Below, one piece after another: positions 1 to 11,860 of a DNA stretch of 64,000 bases. Location: positions 19,840,001 through 19,904,000 of the forward strand of contig OX485809.1 of the NCBI GenBank assembly GCA_950295325.1, in the 5' to 3' direction. Numbering within the stretch: position 1 is the stretch's first letter; each line of letters begins with the position of its first letter. A model generated the notes under the pieces. That model was given only the letters and a program-made list of their open reading frames with translations, did no database searches and was not told the origin of the DNA. The stretch is from Polytrichum commune (taxonomy: Eukaryota > Streptophyta > Polytrichopsida > Polytrichales > Polytrichaceae). The position numbers and the translations under genes were made by a program.

Positions 1-1638
1 CGGGTCCCACTTGACAAAAGAGCCCTAGTTTGTGGCTAAATTGATCCTCTAGTCCTAGCTTGAAATTGAAGTTCCCGAAATAAATGATGGAATTCAATAG
101 ACCACATTTGAATAAAAAGATGCTTTGATTCTCCCATTTACACCACAAGTAAACGTTTAGAGCATTGCGCAATTCCAAATAGCAGCTGACACTAAATATA
201 AAATTTAGCATAGTTTTGACCCAAGATGATTTCCACGGGTAAAGAGGCAACCTATTCACAAAGGCAACATAATTGCACATATCAACGAGATCAATAATGC
301 ATCAACACTAGAAAAACCCTGGTCTTAGAACACACTTCCAATTTGACACGGGTAGTCACCGCGACATCACCATCTCTACATGTGTCGAGTCTAATCTACA
401 ACAATCTTAGATTGAACTCGACACATGTATCGTAGACATGCTACTAACCGTGCAGCACCACTTACCGTGCATGTCACGATACTCCACCATGCCACTTACC
501 GTGTACTTATAATCTCGGCCGTCAAATTATATCACATGCAATCTCAACCGTCCGATGTCTCTCAAACTCAATCATGACCGCGCCAATGACCTAAAACATC
601 ACCGTCAACTCACACTCATCATGGAGTTTCCTTCAGTCGAATCACATAGCAAGGTGTAGATGTAGCAATTTGATGAAGATGAAAAGAGCAGACCTTGCCA
701 TGGCCAAAAAAGAAGCAAAAATTTCAACAACAACTTGAGAAGAAAATGGCTACACAAGTCAAAAGGACAATATCAAAACCTCATCAATTTCCTATGCCTA
801 CAAAGAAGAGGGCAACATTTGTAGCTCCTTTAGTGAAACCTAACATGCACGGTTAGTGAATGGCACATTGATCACACATTGATGCATATAGTTGTGAACT
901 TGATTGTAGAAAGGTTACAACTTTTCAAATACAATTGTCATTTCATTTTACCACAATACTCTCATCTCATTTACTAATTACAAATTTTTTTAAAAAATTT
1001 AAAAAGGTTTAACCCACCTTGTGGAAAACCATTTGAAACCCAAATATGCACGGTTAGTAGCATGTCTACGATAAATGGAGTTGTATCCTCCTGGCTGCCC
1101 TTGTCAAATGGGAAGGAAGTGTGTTATAGGCCCCACAATCTTAGGAAGTGCTTGGGGCTTGTGAAGGGAGGAAACCGCTATGCGTACAATACTGGGCACC
1201 AGGTGTTGCACAAGCATAAGAGAGATTGAAAGAAAGGGGAAAAGCGCAAAGGTTAGGTATTGGATCTATGTTATATGGCAGGTCACCATATCCAAACTGC
1301 CTGAATGGATTTTGGGTGTCGTGGTGTGGCGCCACATGGCCCCCCCTCGTGGGGTCTCGTGGGGTCTCGTGGGGCCTTCCTATTGCATGTGGACACCTGG
1401 CGGCCTTTTAAGCACTTGGCATGCTTGAACTAAAGGCCTTCTCCGAGCACCCAATCACCAACCATGCAAATGTTTGGCCTCCTATCCATGCTTATAACTT
1501 GACTTAAGCTTACATGTAAGGTAGAAATACCATAAGCCGTTAATCACCCTCTAGCCGCGCACTAGACCGCCGTCATAATGGTGAAGTGCCATTTCTAAAA
1601 TTGCTCATGGCTCGGCAGCAACTTCAATGCGTGTACAT
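1..1638. other. Gene-free stretch
   Basis: No gene is recognised. Short open frames exist on both strands but none carries a known motif or a convincing exon structure. The stretch contains a small foldback at 377-429 and a triple GGGGTCTCGT-type repeat near 1350-1375. It ends at the target duplication of a nested MITE pair. Confidence 0.5.
377..429. repeat. Short perfect-arm foldback
   Basis: TACATGTGTCGAGT at the left is exactly matched by its reverse complement ACTCGACACATGTA at the right. The pairing continues inward through TCTAATCTA against TAGATT, leaving a loop of about ten bases. The fold would be a hairpin of roughly 20 base pairs. It could be a small inverted-repeat transposon remnant or a small-RNA precursor, and nothing in the sequence decides between them. 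Confidence 0.6.
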
Positions 1639-1641
1639 TTA

Positions 1642-2547
1642 GGGTTGTTTTAGACTTAGGGCCGGTTTACACTACGGTGGAGAAGTCCACCGGTCATGAA
1701 AAAAAGGGCGTTTCTCAATTGTGATTGGTCGAAAATGCAACTCTTGACCGGTGGGTGTTTACACTAGGTGAAGAAAACAATGGTGGTGAACTTTTCTCAT
1801 GGATGATAAAATGACATGGCCGCCTACATGGCGGCACTTTTTGGAGTTGGGCTTCTCCAGAGGAGGAGTTTCTTGTCCGGCCTCAAGAGGCCGGAGAAGC
1901 CCAACTCAATAAAAATATTTTATTGCCTTTAATTCTTCTCCGGCACATCCACCATTTGCCTCATATAACCATGTCTTGGCCAAGCATTCTTGACCGACCG
2001 GAGGCCTTCTCCACCGTAGTGTAAACCGGCCCTTAGAGGCCGGGCCAATTCATTGTGTAAGAGGCTTGAAATTCTCACTTGTGATTGGCCAAAAGGCTGA
2101 AATTGGCCCCAACCCCTTTATACCTAGAGGTTGGGTTGATTTGGTGGTATGCATTTTTTAATATAAAAATGCATGGTATGAAACCGCCCAAGCTCATTGA
2201 ATTGGGTGCACCCAAAATGGAAGGCCAATTCTTGGCCTCGGGCCCAATGCCAAATTTCAATAAAAAAAAAAAATCTTTAATAAATTTTTTTAGCAAACTG
2301 TATCCATTGGATTATGTGGAAATATGAACGGCTCTATGCTAGATTATGTTCGATCCGTTGGATTATGCTAGATTTATTGAATCAGCCTAGCTTCTTGGCC
2401 CGAAGGCCTTTACATATGGGAAAATTGGCCCCCATTATAATTTTATTATAATATGTAGTTGAGGCCGGCCTCCAACCAAAAGGGGTTCAAATTTCAAGCA
2501 ATTGGCCTCAAGGGGAATTGGCCTGGCCTCTAGGTGTAACCTGGCCC
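1642..2547. mobile_element. Outer PIF/Harbinger-like MITE, split by a nested one
   Basis: The right end reads as the reverse complement of TAAGGGCCAGGTTACACC followed by TAGAGGCCAGGCCAATTC. The left side shows a decayed counterpart, TTAGGGTTGTTTTAGACTTA, then after the nested element TTAGAGGCCGGGCCAATTC. TTA lies at 1639-1641 and 2548-2550 and would be the 3-bp target duplication typical of PIF/Harbinger elements. Without the insert the element is about 530 bp and encodes nothing recognisable. The left end is inferred from a weak match. Confidence 0.55.
1659..2032. mobile_element. Inner PIF/Harbinger-like MITE, 374 bp
   Basis: The element begins GGGCCGGTTTACACTACGG and ends with the exact reverse complement, with 27 identical terminal bases (through GTGGAGAAG) and weaker pairing for about ten more. 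TTA at 1656-1658 is repeated at 2033-2035 as the target duplication. There is no coding capacity. The terminal sequence is related to that of the surrounding element, so one family member appears to have inserted into another at an internal TTA. Confidence 0.85.
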
Positions 2548-2550
2548 TTA

Positions 2551-3260
2551 GTGTAGCCAATGGGAGTCAAGTGTTAGTGTACTCATGAGGTAACCCATTT
2601 AGGCGATGTTCTATGTGGAAATGCGGATTACCGTGTTCGGTGTAGGGAAAATCTAGTGAACGAGTAGGGGTTTGGACAACTTTCCACTTTGAAAAATCGT
2701 AGCATTTTTATTTTTTTTGGTTTAGGGCAGAAAAATATGAGACAACTTGCATTCTTCATGGATCCTTCTCGTCTATCTTGGAAAATTATCTCATGATTGT
2801 CAGTCCATATCTTCAATGCAAATCACCTTATTTTCACGGGTTATGGTATTTCTACCTTACACCTATGTCCGGGAAGAACTCGCGGTTAGTTGCAGATGAA
2901 CCGGTGGAGTTCGAGAAATAACCGGTTGAAGTTCAAGACTTTTGGAAATTTACCGATTAATTTAAAGGAATCTATAGAAGAACATACCTCAAATGAATAA
3001 AGCAAGATCGGAAGATGTCAACATGTAACCTGTTGGATTTAGAATCACTAGGATCTTGACCGACTACGTCCAAAAACTTCATGGGCATTGATGTACACTA
3101 TACTCGAATCACGACCCCTCCATGGATTTATAGGCTGCTGTAAATTCGATCAAGTAGGAATCGATAATGTCATGACACATGTCCTTGTTTTGAGTGCTAA
3201 AGTCAGGAGGAATGAGCGGTTATGGCAAACTCTAGACATTGGCAATATATTCGGGCTAGA
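2551..3260. other. Gene-free stretch
   Basis: Nothing recognisable is present. Open frames on both strands are short and carry no motif. Confidence 0.45.
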
Positions 3261-3269
3261 GCCCTACAT

Positions 3270-3590
3270 CGGGCGCCCATACCCATGCCCATGCCCATAC
3301 CCACCCATGCCCATGGGTTTTGGGTGGGCATGGGTGCAATATTATTGTTCATGGGCGGGCATGGGTGGGCATGGGTGGGGCATAATTACACAATTACACA
3401 ATTACACAATACACATTACATAATTTTTGAATACATGGGCGCAATTTGAATAGCATGGGTGGGTATGGGTGGGCACATGTCATGCTATGTGTGGGCATGG
3501 GTGGGCATGGGTGCGCACATGTCATGCTATGGGTGGGCATGGGTGGGCATAGGTCGTTGCTGATGGGCATGGTCTGGGTATGGGTGCAAT
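3270..3590. repeat. ATGGGTGGGC minisatellite
   Basis: The unit is close to ATGGGTGGGC in repeated but interrupted copies, beginning as its complement (CCCATGCCCATACCCACC) and switching orientation around 3310. A short ACAATTACACAATTACACA run lies inside it at 3388-3410. Open frames through it are low-complexity artefacts. Confidence 0.8.
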
Positions 3591-3839
3591 TAGAAAGGAA
3601 AATGTTGGGCTCTGGTTCGGGCTAACTTTTGGCTTCAAAAATTCCTGAATAATTTCCATTCAAGAAATAAAAGTATCAAAGAATTTGTAGTCCTCTTGAT
3701 TTCTATCTTCCTACACATGGAAAATTTGCACTACGTTATACTTCTCCAGATCAAGCGCAAAATCTCTTAGTGGTTATTTGTGTGTGCCTCTACTCTATAT
3801 TATGCACCCCAATTAAGTTAGTGTTGTACCTATTTGGGT

Positions 3840-4160
3840 GTGTGGGTGCCATTCGGTTCCTTTTTCATGTTCTCCAAATTCTACCATTTTTTGGGTTACA
3901 CAACAAAAGTTGTGTTGTATTGGCAAAAATATGTTTGAAAATCGGACATCCTATGTTTGGTTATGATTATTGAAAGTACATGTTTATTGATTTCTTAAGT
4001 AAAATAAAACCACTTACGTCCTCTTGATTGTGTTCACTATTGAGTGTGGAGTAGTTACTAAAGTATGTGTTTGTTCTTTGATCCTCACTTAACCATACAC
4101 CAATCAAATCTAGGTGTTTGATTTCAAAGAGTAACTAAATAAAATATGCATACCTTAATT
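3840..4160. repeat. Diverged dispersed repeat, copy 1
   Basis: This segment matches 17042-17415 in the same orientation. Shared landmarks in order are TTTTTCATGTTCTCCAA, TATTGAGTGTGGAGT, GATCCTCAC(T/C)TAACCA, CACCAATCAAAT and GCATACCTT. The copies are clearly diverged and contain indels. No coding function is recognised. A transposon remnant or duplicated intron are both possible. Confidence 0.6.
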
Positions 4161-5831
4161 ACATTACAAAGTAGTTGTGTCATGATAATGAGAGAACATG
4201 GTCTCAAACAACTTTCATGGTTCTAAACAACATGCTTGTAAAAATGGTGCAATCAATCTATACCTGAGGGGTCTAGATTGGTCATTTATATGGTGTTTAG
4301 AATTGGTTTTTCAACCTAGTAGGGTGAGTATCTCCTTGCATTGATATGGACAAGATTTGGCATGAAAGTGGTGTTGTTCCTTGCATTAGTGCCACTTCAT
4401 ATTTTTGTGCTTTGGAGTCACTACGAGGATCACATAGACAACCCACTGTGCCCTTGGCTATTACATGGTGCCTAAAGCTTTCACACAAGTAGATCTAGGT
4501 ATCTTGTGGTTGTGGACCAAAGAGTTGTCCACACTATCTTTATGATGACTTGGACGCTAGTGTGAACTCCTTGGGTCCAAATTCTTTGCTCTTGATGAAT
4601 AGACTTACATAATTTGATCATAGTTTTTATGGTCTTGGACCCCACTATGAATGTATCCTTCGGCACCCTTTATAGTAGAGGTTGAGTTGAAAGCTTGCAC
4701 TTGCAATGTAATGGTTGTTTGATGCTTTGGATTTGACAAATTTTCATCCCAAGCTCAAACTTTATAGCTTAAAAGTTGCTTGCAAAAGTTAGGGCAAGTG
4801 TGAAGCTACCATTCTCAAAGTGGCACGTAGAAACTAAACAACGAAGAACTCATGCCAAGCTAAATAAAGCTTGGAAGTCTACATTTTTTAACTAATTGGT
4901 CACCTGGGTTGGAATTTAGTGTGGCCCAAATTAATTTCATAGAACTTGCCTTGGTTAACATTACTAATTTCATAGTATTTGCCTTGCCTTGTTTTAAATT
5001 TTCATCCGAATATGCAAATGAAAAAACCCACACTAATTTTTCAGATTGGAAATTATAGTGGGTCACTTCAATATATATAAAAAGTAGTGTGAGTGAATGG
5101 GAATTAGTGTTGCCCACACTAATTAGACAAACAATACAATGGCTTGGGTTCACAAAAAAAAGAAGCTTGAGAGTCTACAACAAAGAGTCTTCTCATTGGC
5201 CAAGACCCTCTTACTCAAGCTTGTCCATTCCACTCCGCTTTACAATTGAGCTTTCAACAACTTGAGAGCTTGAAGTTTCTACCATGCTTACAATATAATG
5301 CTTAGGCGGCGCCTTTAAGGATTGCATGTGGAATGACAATGACAGCCTATTGGTCAAAATCCTCAACTACCTCATGAAGGTCACCCATGAATGTTGAGAG
5401 TTTGACCTCTCGTTTCGTGGGTCCCAAGCCAATGGATTTTCAAGTGTTATTGAGTTGGGACACATAATCCTTTTTGTATTAACTCTCTTAGTACCAATAC
5501 TCTTTAATTACATATGATAATCACCATTTCACACTTGCTCATACTATCGAGAGCTTGACAACTTGTTGAGCTCTCAATAGTTTGAGTTGTGGCCAAAGAA
5601 TTTGTGATACTTCCAAGCATCAATTTCCCCATAATTGCAAATTTTAGTTCCCTTTGTACAATAGTGTTACTCAGTCCAGTGGTTCAACACCCTTTTCTAA
5701 AATGGGAATGCTCCCCTTGGCAGGTTATACGTGGCCCAACATATCCGACAATCAAATTCCGGCTCAACTAGCATGTGGTTGTTGCAACTTGCCCAAGCAG
5801 TGTCGATGCCCACGCAGTAGGCAAGCATGTT
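4161..5831. other. Gene-free stretch with a palindromic motif
   Basis: No gene is recognised. Between 4905 and 5124 the AATTAGTGTGG/CCACACTAATT motif appears several times. At 5102-5124 it forms a foldback with 9-base arms and a 5-base spacer. The motif recurs at 6923-7236. Confidence 0.45.
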
Positions 5832-6070
5832 GAGATTGTCTAGTTCCAATGAATAACATCCATCTGTTGGGAGTTGTCTAACTCTGGTTCATATCTTCTA
5901 GTAGGAGTTGTCTAACTCTAACACAAAATCTTTTCAGAGAGAGGTGTCTAACTCCAACGCAAAGATCTCCGATTGGGAGTTGTCTACCTCATGTGCACAA
6001 TTTCCTTCATGGTTTGTCTTAGCCTTTGTGCACCATTCCTTTTTGGGTTGTCTAACTCCAAACACCATTT
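5832..6070. repeat. Degenerate tandem repeat around GAGTTGTCTAACTC
   Basis: Variants of GAGTTGTCTAACTC occur near 5832, 5871, 5904, 5941, 5977 and 6049. Spacing is roughly 30-40 bases, with one longer gap. The core is partly self-complementary (GAGTTnnnnAACTC), so each unit can fold. No gene is associated with it. Confidence 0.65.
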
Positions 6071-8171
6071 GCTCACATGCTAAGTGCAACAAAATATGGT
6101 TAATATTTATTTCTTGCATAATCAAACATTGAATGTTTCAATCCATGTATATCCAAATACTATTTCAGAGATTTTAAGTTGGATGAATGAAAAGTACATG
6201 CGTATGTGGTAATTCCCTCTCTCCGATGAGTTTGACATTCCTCTATAGCAAATGGAGAGTGAGGTAATTAGAGTGGATGTTCAAAAAACATGAGATTTAA
6301 ACTCCCACCCACCGTAGAACTAGGCCTTAGTTCCCACCTAGTGGTGCATTTCTTATTTATTTATTTTAAAATACACATTTAAAATGCATGGTAAAAAACT
6401 CGGCAAATTTTGAGGTGAATTTATAATAAATTCACGACTACAATCAGTCCATGTCAGTAGGGAAAATATAAACATGTTCAACTTTATCATTTGTTCCATA
6501 TTACCATATAGCATTAGTACCTTCAAACTCAATGATAGTGTCTGAGCCTTGAGTGTTGCCACACGGACTGAAAAATACTGGAATACATTATGTACCACAT
6601 GGCACACCGGACAAGTCGTGAATGGTGGTTTGCATTTGCAATGTCTTCATTCTTGGATCAATACTTGGGCGGAGAAGAGCTTGAGAATTGATCTTAGAAG
6701 AGGGGAATGTTTTCGATAACGATTTTCCATAAAGGACCTCAAGGATTGATGTCTTTGATGATTTAAAAAAAACATTTAAAAACAAAATAATAAAAAAACA
6801 TTTTATAATGCCACCTCTTACCTCTAGAATAAAAAATGCAACACTATTCCCACCACATAGAAGTGACCGTGCTATTCTTGCGTCAATAGTGACAAGGTAA
6901 GAGTCACTACACTAAAGAATCCAATTAGTGTAGGTGGAAAATGGCATGGATATAATTAGCATGGGCCACACTAATTTTCTAGTCAAGGTGGATATAACGT
7001 GGGTCCACCCCTAAGTCTTCATGAAGTCTTTCTACCAACACCTTGAATATTAGTTATAAGACAAAAATAGCATAAAGTAAAATAAACATCCAAAATTATT
7101 CTTTTGGAAAAAAATTAATGTGGTCCGTACTAATTATCCATTAAAAATCACCATGGGCTAGAATATCATTTGGCCCAGATTAAATCTCGTTATGAAAATT
7201 AGTGTGGGCTCTAGAAAATTAGTGTGGCCCACATTGCTAGGAATCTTCAGTATAACCTACATACCATTTCGATGTTAGGTAGAGTCACCGATTCACGTCA
7301 TCTAAAGCACAACACGGCACCTTGAGGAATGTGATTGTTAATTCAATTTCTTTTTACCATTTGATGTCATTGACACACGAGCAAATTTGGAGGTTGTGAA
7401 ATATACTTGTTTTAAATCAAGAAGGTAGAAAAACGGAAAGCAGTAAAAAAATAAGTTGATTCGGCCATAAAGAGTGGTTTGAAAGTTTGTGCAATATTTT
7501 TCAGAGATGGAGTAGAGGAAACGATGAGGAAGCAAGTTGTTTTGTAGTTTTATTCCATGTAGATAACTAGTTGTTGTTTTTCAAAGAGGCCAGTATGTCA
7601 ACCCCCCCTACTTGTATAGTAGAGTCTCCTGAATTTGAGCACCAAAATATCTGACTTTGCATACGAATGCACACATAACGGTTAACTCCATGGCACTCAA
7701 AAGTGATCCCAAGTGGTGTGGAACAAGACTTATCCGGCCAATCAACGATATCCAGCCTATAACTACGTCCTTTTCGAGCCACCGATTTTATACTTGGCTA
7801 TTTCGGGTCCACTCAAGAATCATTCTACTCCTAGTCTAGTCACTTTAAGTGGTCATTCAACGTTTTGTGTTTTTTTTACCTTATGTAGGCTTTAAGGTAG
7901 CTATGTCCAATTGCAACACATCAATAATTAGGCACCTATATTTGAGTGGTATGTGGTTGGCTCTGAATCTAGAGGTGGATACCAAAAATACATGTCTTTG
8001 AAAAGTATTTTACTATGTGCCCAAAATATGTTAAGTGATCTAGGTTCATTGGTCAACATGATTTGGGGGGGGGGGCATGGAGGGGGATCTATATGACAAC
8101 TTAACGAGCACAAGAATGTTGACTTTGATAAAGAATACAATGATCACATGAGCTCCATATAATGACAAGGT
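6071..8171. other. Gene-free stretch with palindromic motifs
   Basis: No gene is recognised. The AATTAGTGTGG/CCACACTAATT motif recurs at 6923-7236 in both orientations (for example 6955-6976, 7118-7136 and 7196-7236). A run of ten G lies near 8065. Open frames are short and motif-free. Confidence 0.45.
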
Positions 8172-9162
8172 CTGGCAATCTGACGTGAATTTGAGCCCAT
8201 TGGCCCTACCTTGCTCAGAATTCCTCTTAGTGCAGGGTGGGGTCTACTGACTACCTTGCAGTGGGTGGGCTCTTGGCTTCCTACCTACCTAGCTAAGTTT
8301 TTTTTTGTCAAGTAGAGAGAAGATTTTATAGTAGGAATCAAACCGCCAACCACTCCATTGGAAATGGGTACCTCTCCACTATCATCAGTAGTTCAGGGTC
8401 ATCTTGGACCTATATGAGCTCCAAAATTTATGAGGTAAACACAACATTACACAACTCATTGGTTGTGTTCCATGGGGCTAGGTATAACATGAGCATAATT
8501 CTATAACTTTGAATTCCCTGTTAATGGGCACCTCGTGTTGTGTGCTATAAACTCTATGACAAACAATTGGAAATTGTCAAGGTTTTAAAATCGGATCCCA
8601 TTTCTTTAGAAAGTGACCATCATGTAGTTGCTTAATAATGTTATGAAATGGTCACATGCACGATTTGGATTTGCTACACTAATTATCCCATTTAGTGTGT
8701 GTTACTATTCAAAGTCACGCAATACTATAACTATTTAATGAGAATGCAACACTTTAACAAGAAAGTGTATTTATGTTCTATAATGTCCAACCAATCTATT
8801 GAACTTTCGTTAGTAAAAAAATGAACTCTTGAGTAAGACATTATTGCATCATGTAATTCCAAATGACGAGCTCAAATGGGATAATGGGTGGAACTACCTC
8901 ACACTAATATGCTATGAGAAGTGGTCCAAGACAACCCTAAGCTACCAAGTGATAGTGGAGAGGTACCCATTTCCGAACATAATGGATGGCAGGTTGATTC
9001 CCCTGCTGTGAAATCTTCTCTCTAGTTGACGGAAAAAACTCAGTTAGGTAGGCATGAAACCAAGAGCCCACCCATCGCAAGGTAGGCAGTAAACCCCACC
9101 CTACACCAAAAATATTCTTATCAAGGTAGGGCCAGCAGGCTCGAATTCACGTCGGATTGCCC
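8172..9162. repeat. Long inverted repeat, about 240-bp arms
   Basis: The left arm 8172-8410 and right arm 8922-9162 are imperfect reverse complements. Shared landmarks include GGCCCTACCTTG, AGGGTGGGGT, GGTGGGCTCTTGG, TAGAGAGAAGATTT and AAATGGGTACCTCTCCACTA. The spacer is about 510 bp and contains no convincing gene. The structure is either a foldback-type non-autonomous element or two copies of one repeat in opposite orientation. No clean target duplication was found outside the arms. Confidence 0.75.
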
Positions 9163-10159
9163 AACGTTGGTTATTTATTTATTTTCTCCAACGAGAAGTG
9201 AATGTAGAGAGAATATTATCCAAATGACACACATCTAGCTTATTACCTCCATTACAATTGACCGGGGCAGGTCAAATGTAATGGAGGTAATCTCGAAATC
9301 CATGAGTCATGCATGGAATTTACATGAGGATCTACAAGTTAGTTATTGTGGTATATATGGTGGGCTTACTCGGACCATGATGTGGTGTCCCGCTCATTTG
9401 GAGTGCCCACACAAGGTATAACCTATGTGGGCCCTAATTTGGTCACACATAGCTTGGTCCGGAGTCCGCACACCTATATTCGATTCTTCCATGTGTGGAT
9501 TTAGTACCATATGCAATACATTCATGAATACGTGTTCTTTTTTTATCGTATATTAAAAAAAAATTGATGCATGTTCTAAGGTGTTTGTAGAGTGACCATA
9601 AACAATTTATATGTAAAAGTGAATAAGGCCATGATGAATAATGCTGGTATTTTCAGTGAATAGTGTTGTTATGAATAATATGTTAATGAATACTTATAGG
9701 ATGAACAATGCTTTCTAGATCTTTTGGTGACGTTAATCTTATAATGTAAACATATTTAATATCACCTTTACTAATTTCCACATGTAGTATTAGTTCTCCC
9801 TCACTGATTGGGACGATCGATGAAGTTATTCCATGTCCGTAGTCAACTAATGGGGCATACGAGGATCTTCGCTTTTCAAAATGAAAAGATGTTTGAATAT
9901 GTAAGCTCCGAAAATCATGAGTTTCTTTATCATCAAATCTTTAGGGGTTTTTTATTACTCCCTAGTAGGTTATTTTGATCAACCTCTTAGAGGTTCCTAG
10001 ACCCCGCTAGTTGAGAAAGTCCTACAACATTGGTCATTACAATGCATTCGGCCACTTTTGAATAGACAAAATTGTCCTTCTCTAGCTCTATGATTTTTAG
10101 AGGTGTAGATACGCAATGTCAAAGTTTCACTTGCCTCTTTATTTTGGGGGGGGGGGGGG
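9163..10159. other. Gene-free stretch
   Basis: No gene is recognised. The end of the stretch (10146-10159) is a G homopolymer directly before LINE-like coding remains, so the LINE remnant may start earlier than annotated. Confidence 0.4.
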
Positions 10160-11860
10160 TAAGTGTAGTTGACTACCTCGTAGGTGATCCCAACTCCCTT
10201 CACAATTCTATCTCCAATTTATGCAGAGGTGATAGACAACCATATTCAGACCACTTCCCTCTCATCTTCAAAATATGTTATAGTGCATGATCAAGGCTTC
10301 CAACCATGTCTAGTCAAGGTCAAGTTCTTAGTCTTAATCCTAAGAAGGCAAACCCATATGTTTTAAATGTTAAAGACGAACTCCCTTATGTGCAAGGTGA
10401 GACCTACACTTCATTAGAAGACTACGCTCAAGCCTAGTTACACTTGATACTACACGCGACCTCACCCATCTTCTCTAAAACGCAGGTGGCAAACAACAAG
10501 GTAGACCATCCAACACATGGTCTGATAGCGATTGTGGAGAGGCCCAATGACACTTTATGGATCCATTTTAGAAAAACATAATTAGTCAATGGGCGGAATT
10601 GAAAGAGGTAAAAGTGAGAGGACAAGCATGTTTTAGGAAAGGAATAACTACTTTGGACCACATCCTTACATTGCGCACTTTAATCGAACAAGAAGTATTT
10701 GAAGGTCGATGTCTTATTCTTGTTTTGTTGATTTCAAAAACACTCTTGACACAATCCTAAGTGACAAGCTTTGGGAATGTGTCCAATGATTAGGTGTACC
10801 ACCTCATTGACAACAAATTGTAAAAGCCATGTACACTACGCAAAAGTTCAAATCAATGATGACACACATGATGAAGTAATGTCGGACATTGGTGTTAGAA
10901 AATGATGTTTCCCCCCCCCCCCCCTCCCCCACATTAATCAACTTGTCCATTGACAAATTTGAAACATATTTGGATGAGATTAATTTGGATTCTTCGTGTC
11001 TATTGAACATAGTGGTTACCGTTCTTCTTTATGCTAACAACATTGTTCTATCATCTATAACAGGAGCATACCTACAAAGACTTTTGAACATACTATATAA
11101 AATTTGCACTTCTTCTAGCCTTGATGTCAATTTATCTAAGACTAAAATCAAGATATTTGGTTGCAACAAAAGGAAATTAAAGCAAGAGGAAAAATTCCTA
11201 GGTAAGGACCAAATTGAGATAACCCATGAATACAAATACCTTGAGATTGATATTGCTTGATGTGGTTACTTTGAGCCATCTAGTTAAAGGCAAAGAATCA
11301 CATGTGAAGTTGTAGTTGGTGTTACATGTTGGGAACTCAAATCCCATATATTCAAGGCTTTGGTGCTTCCTACTTTCACATATGGCACTGAAATATTGAG
11401 AAGTGGTTTGAAAAAACTCTCATTACATGGATTTCGAGAAGGCCATGAAGATGCATATGATCTCTCATGTCCAAGTGTGTTCTTTGACTACCTATCATAT
11501 TTTGGTAGCTGAATTTTGAGAGCTTCCCATAGAATTACACGTTCTCATGCTCACTATGGGCTTCCAATAATGGTTTGCCCACCTATCCCTCTCTTGGGTA
11601 GTCAATAAAGCAATGTCACTCTCCCAACACCTAGCCGAACAAGGATTTCACACCTGACACAAAATGACAACCATGTGGAAGACATAAAGGGGTCTATCCC
11701 ATTGGGGAAAACCCATGACAACCCAACCACATCAAAAATAGCACATGATGATATGAAAGAGGCTTTTCTTTCTAAAGAGTCGAACTCCTTCTATCTCTCA
11801 TGGAAGAAACTAGATAACCTCCACCTCAAAGTTTTTTTTTTCCAAATACGAATGTGAATT
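10160..11860 (+). mobile_element. Decayed LINE (non-LTR retrotransposon), endonuclease tail and reverse transcriptase
   Basis: Broken frames read in order as a non-LTR retrotransposon. A VVDYLVGDPNS...YSDHFPL segment at 10164-10265 resembles the end of an APE-type endonuclease. Reverse transcriptase follows, with FRKGITTLDHILTLRTLIEQ near 10635-10690. The catalytic box at about 11025-11055 reads LLYANNIVLSS where an intact enzyme has YADD, so both catalytic aspartates are lost. Downstream come SLDVNLSKTKIKIFGCNKR and FKALVLPTFTYGTE, and a tail near 11675-11855. Stops and frameshifts are frequent, and C and G homopolymers lie inside the frame (10908-10929). The copy is dead. No 3' poly(A) or target duplication was identified. 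Confidence 0.85.

Noticed and set aside
3088-3449. Two overlapping plus-strand frames rich in Pro, Met and Gly
   Set aside because: They are translations of the ATGGGTGGGC minisatellite.
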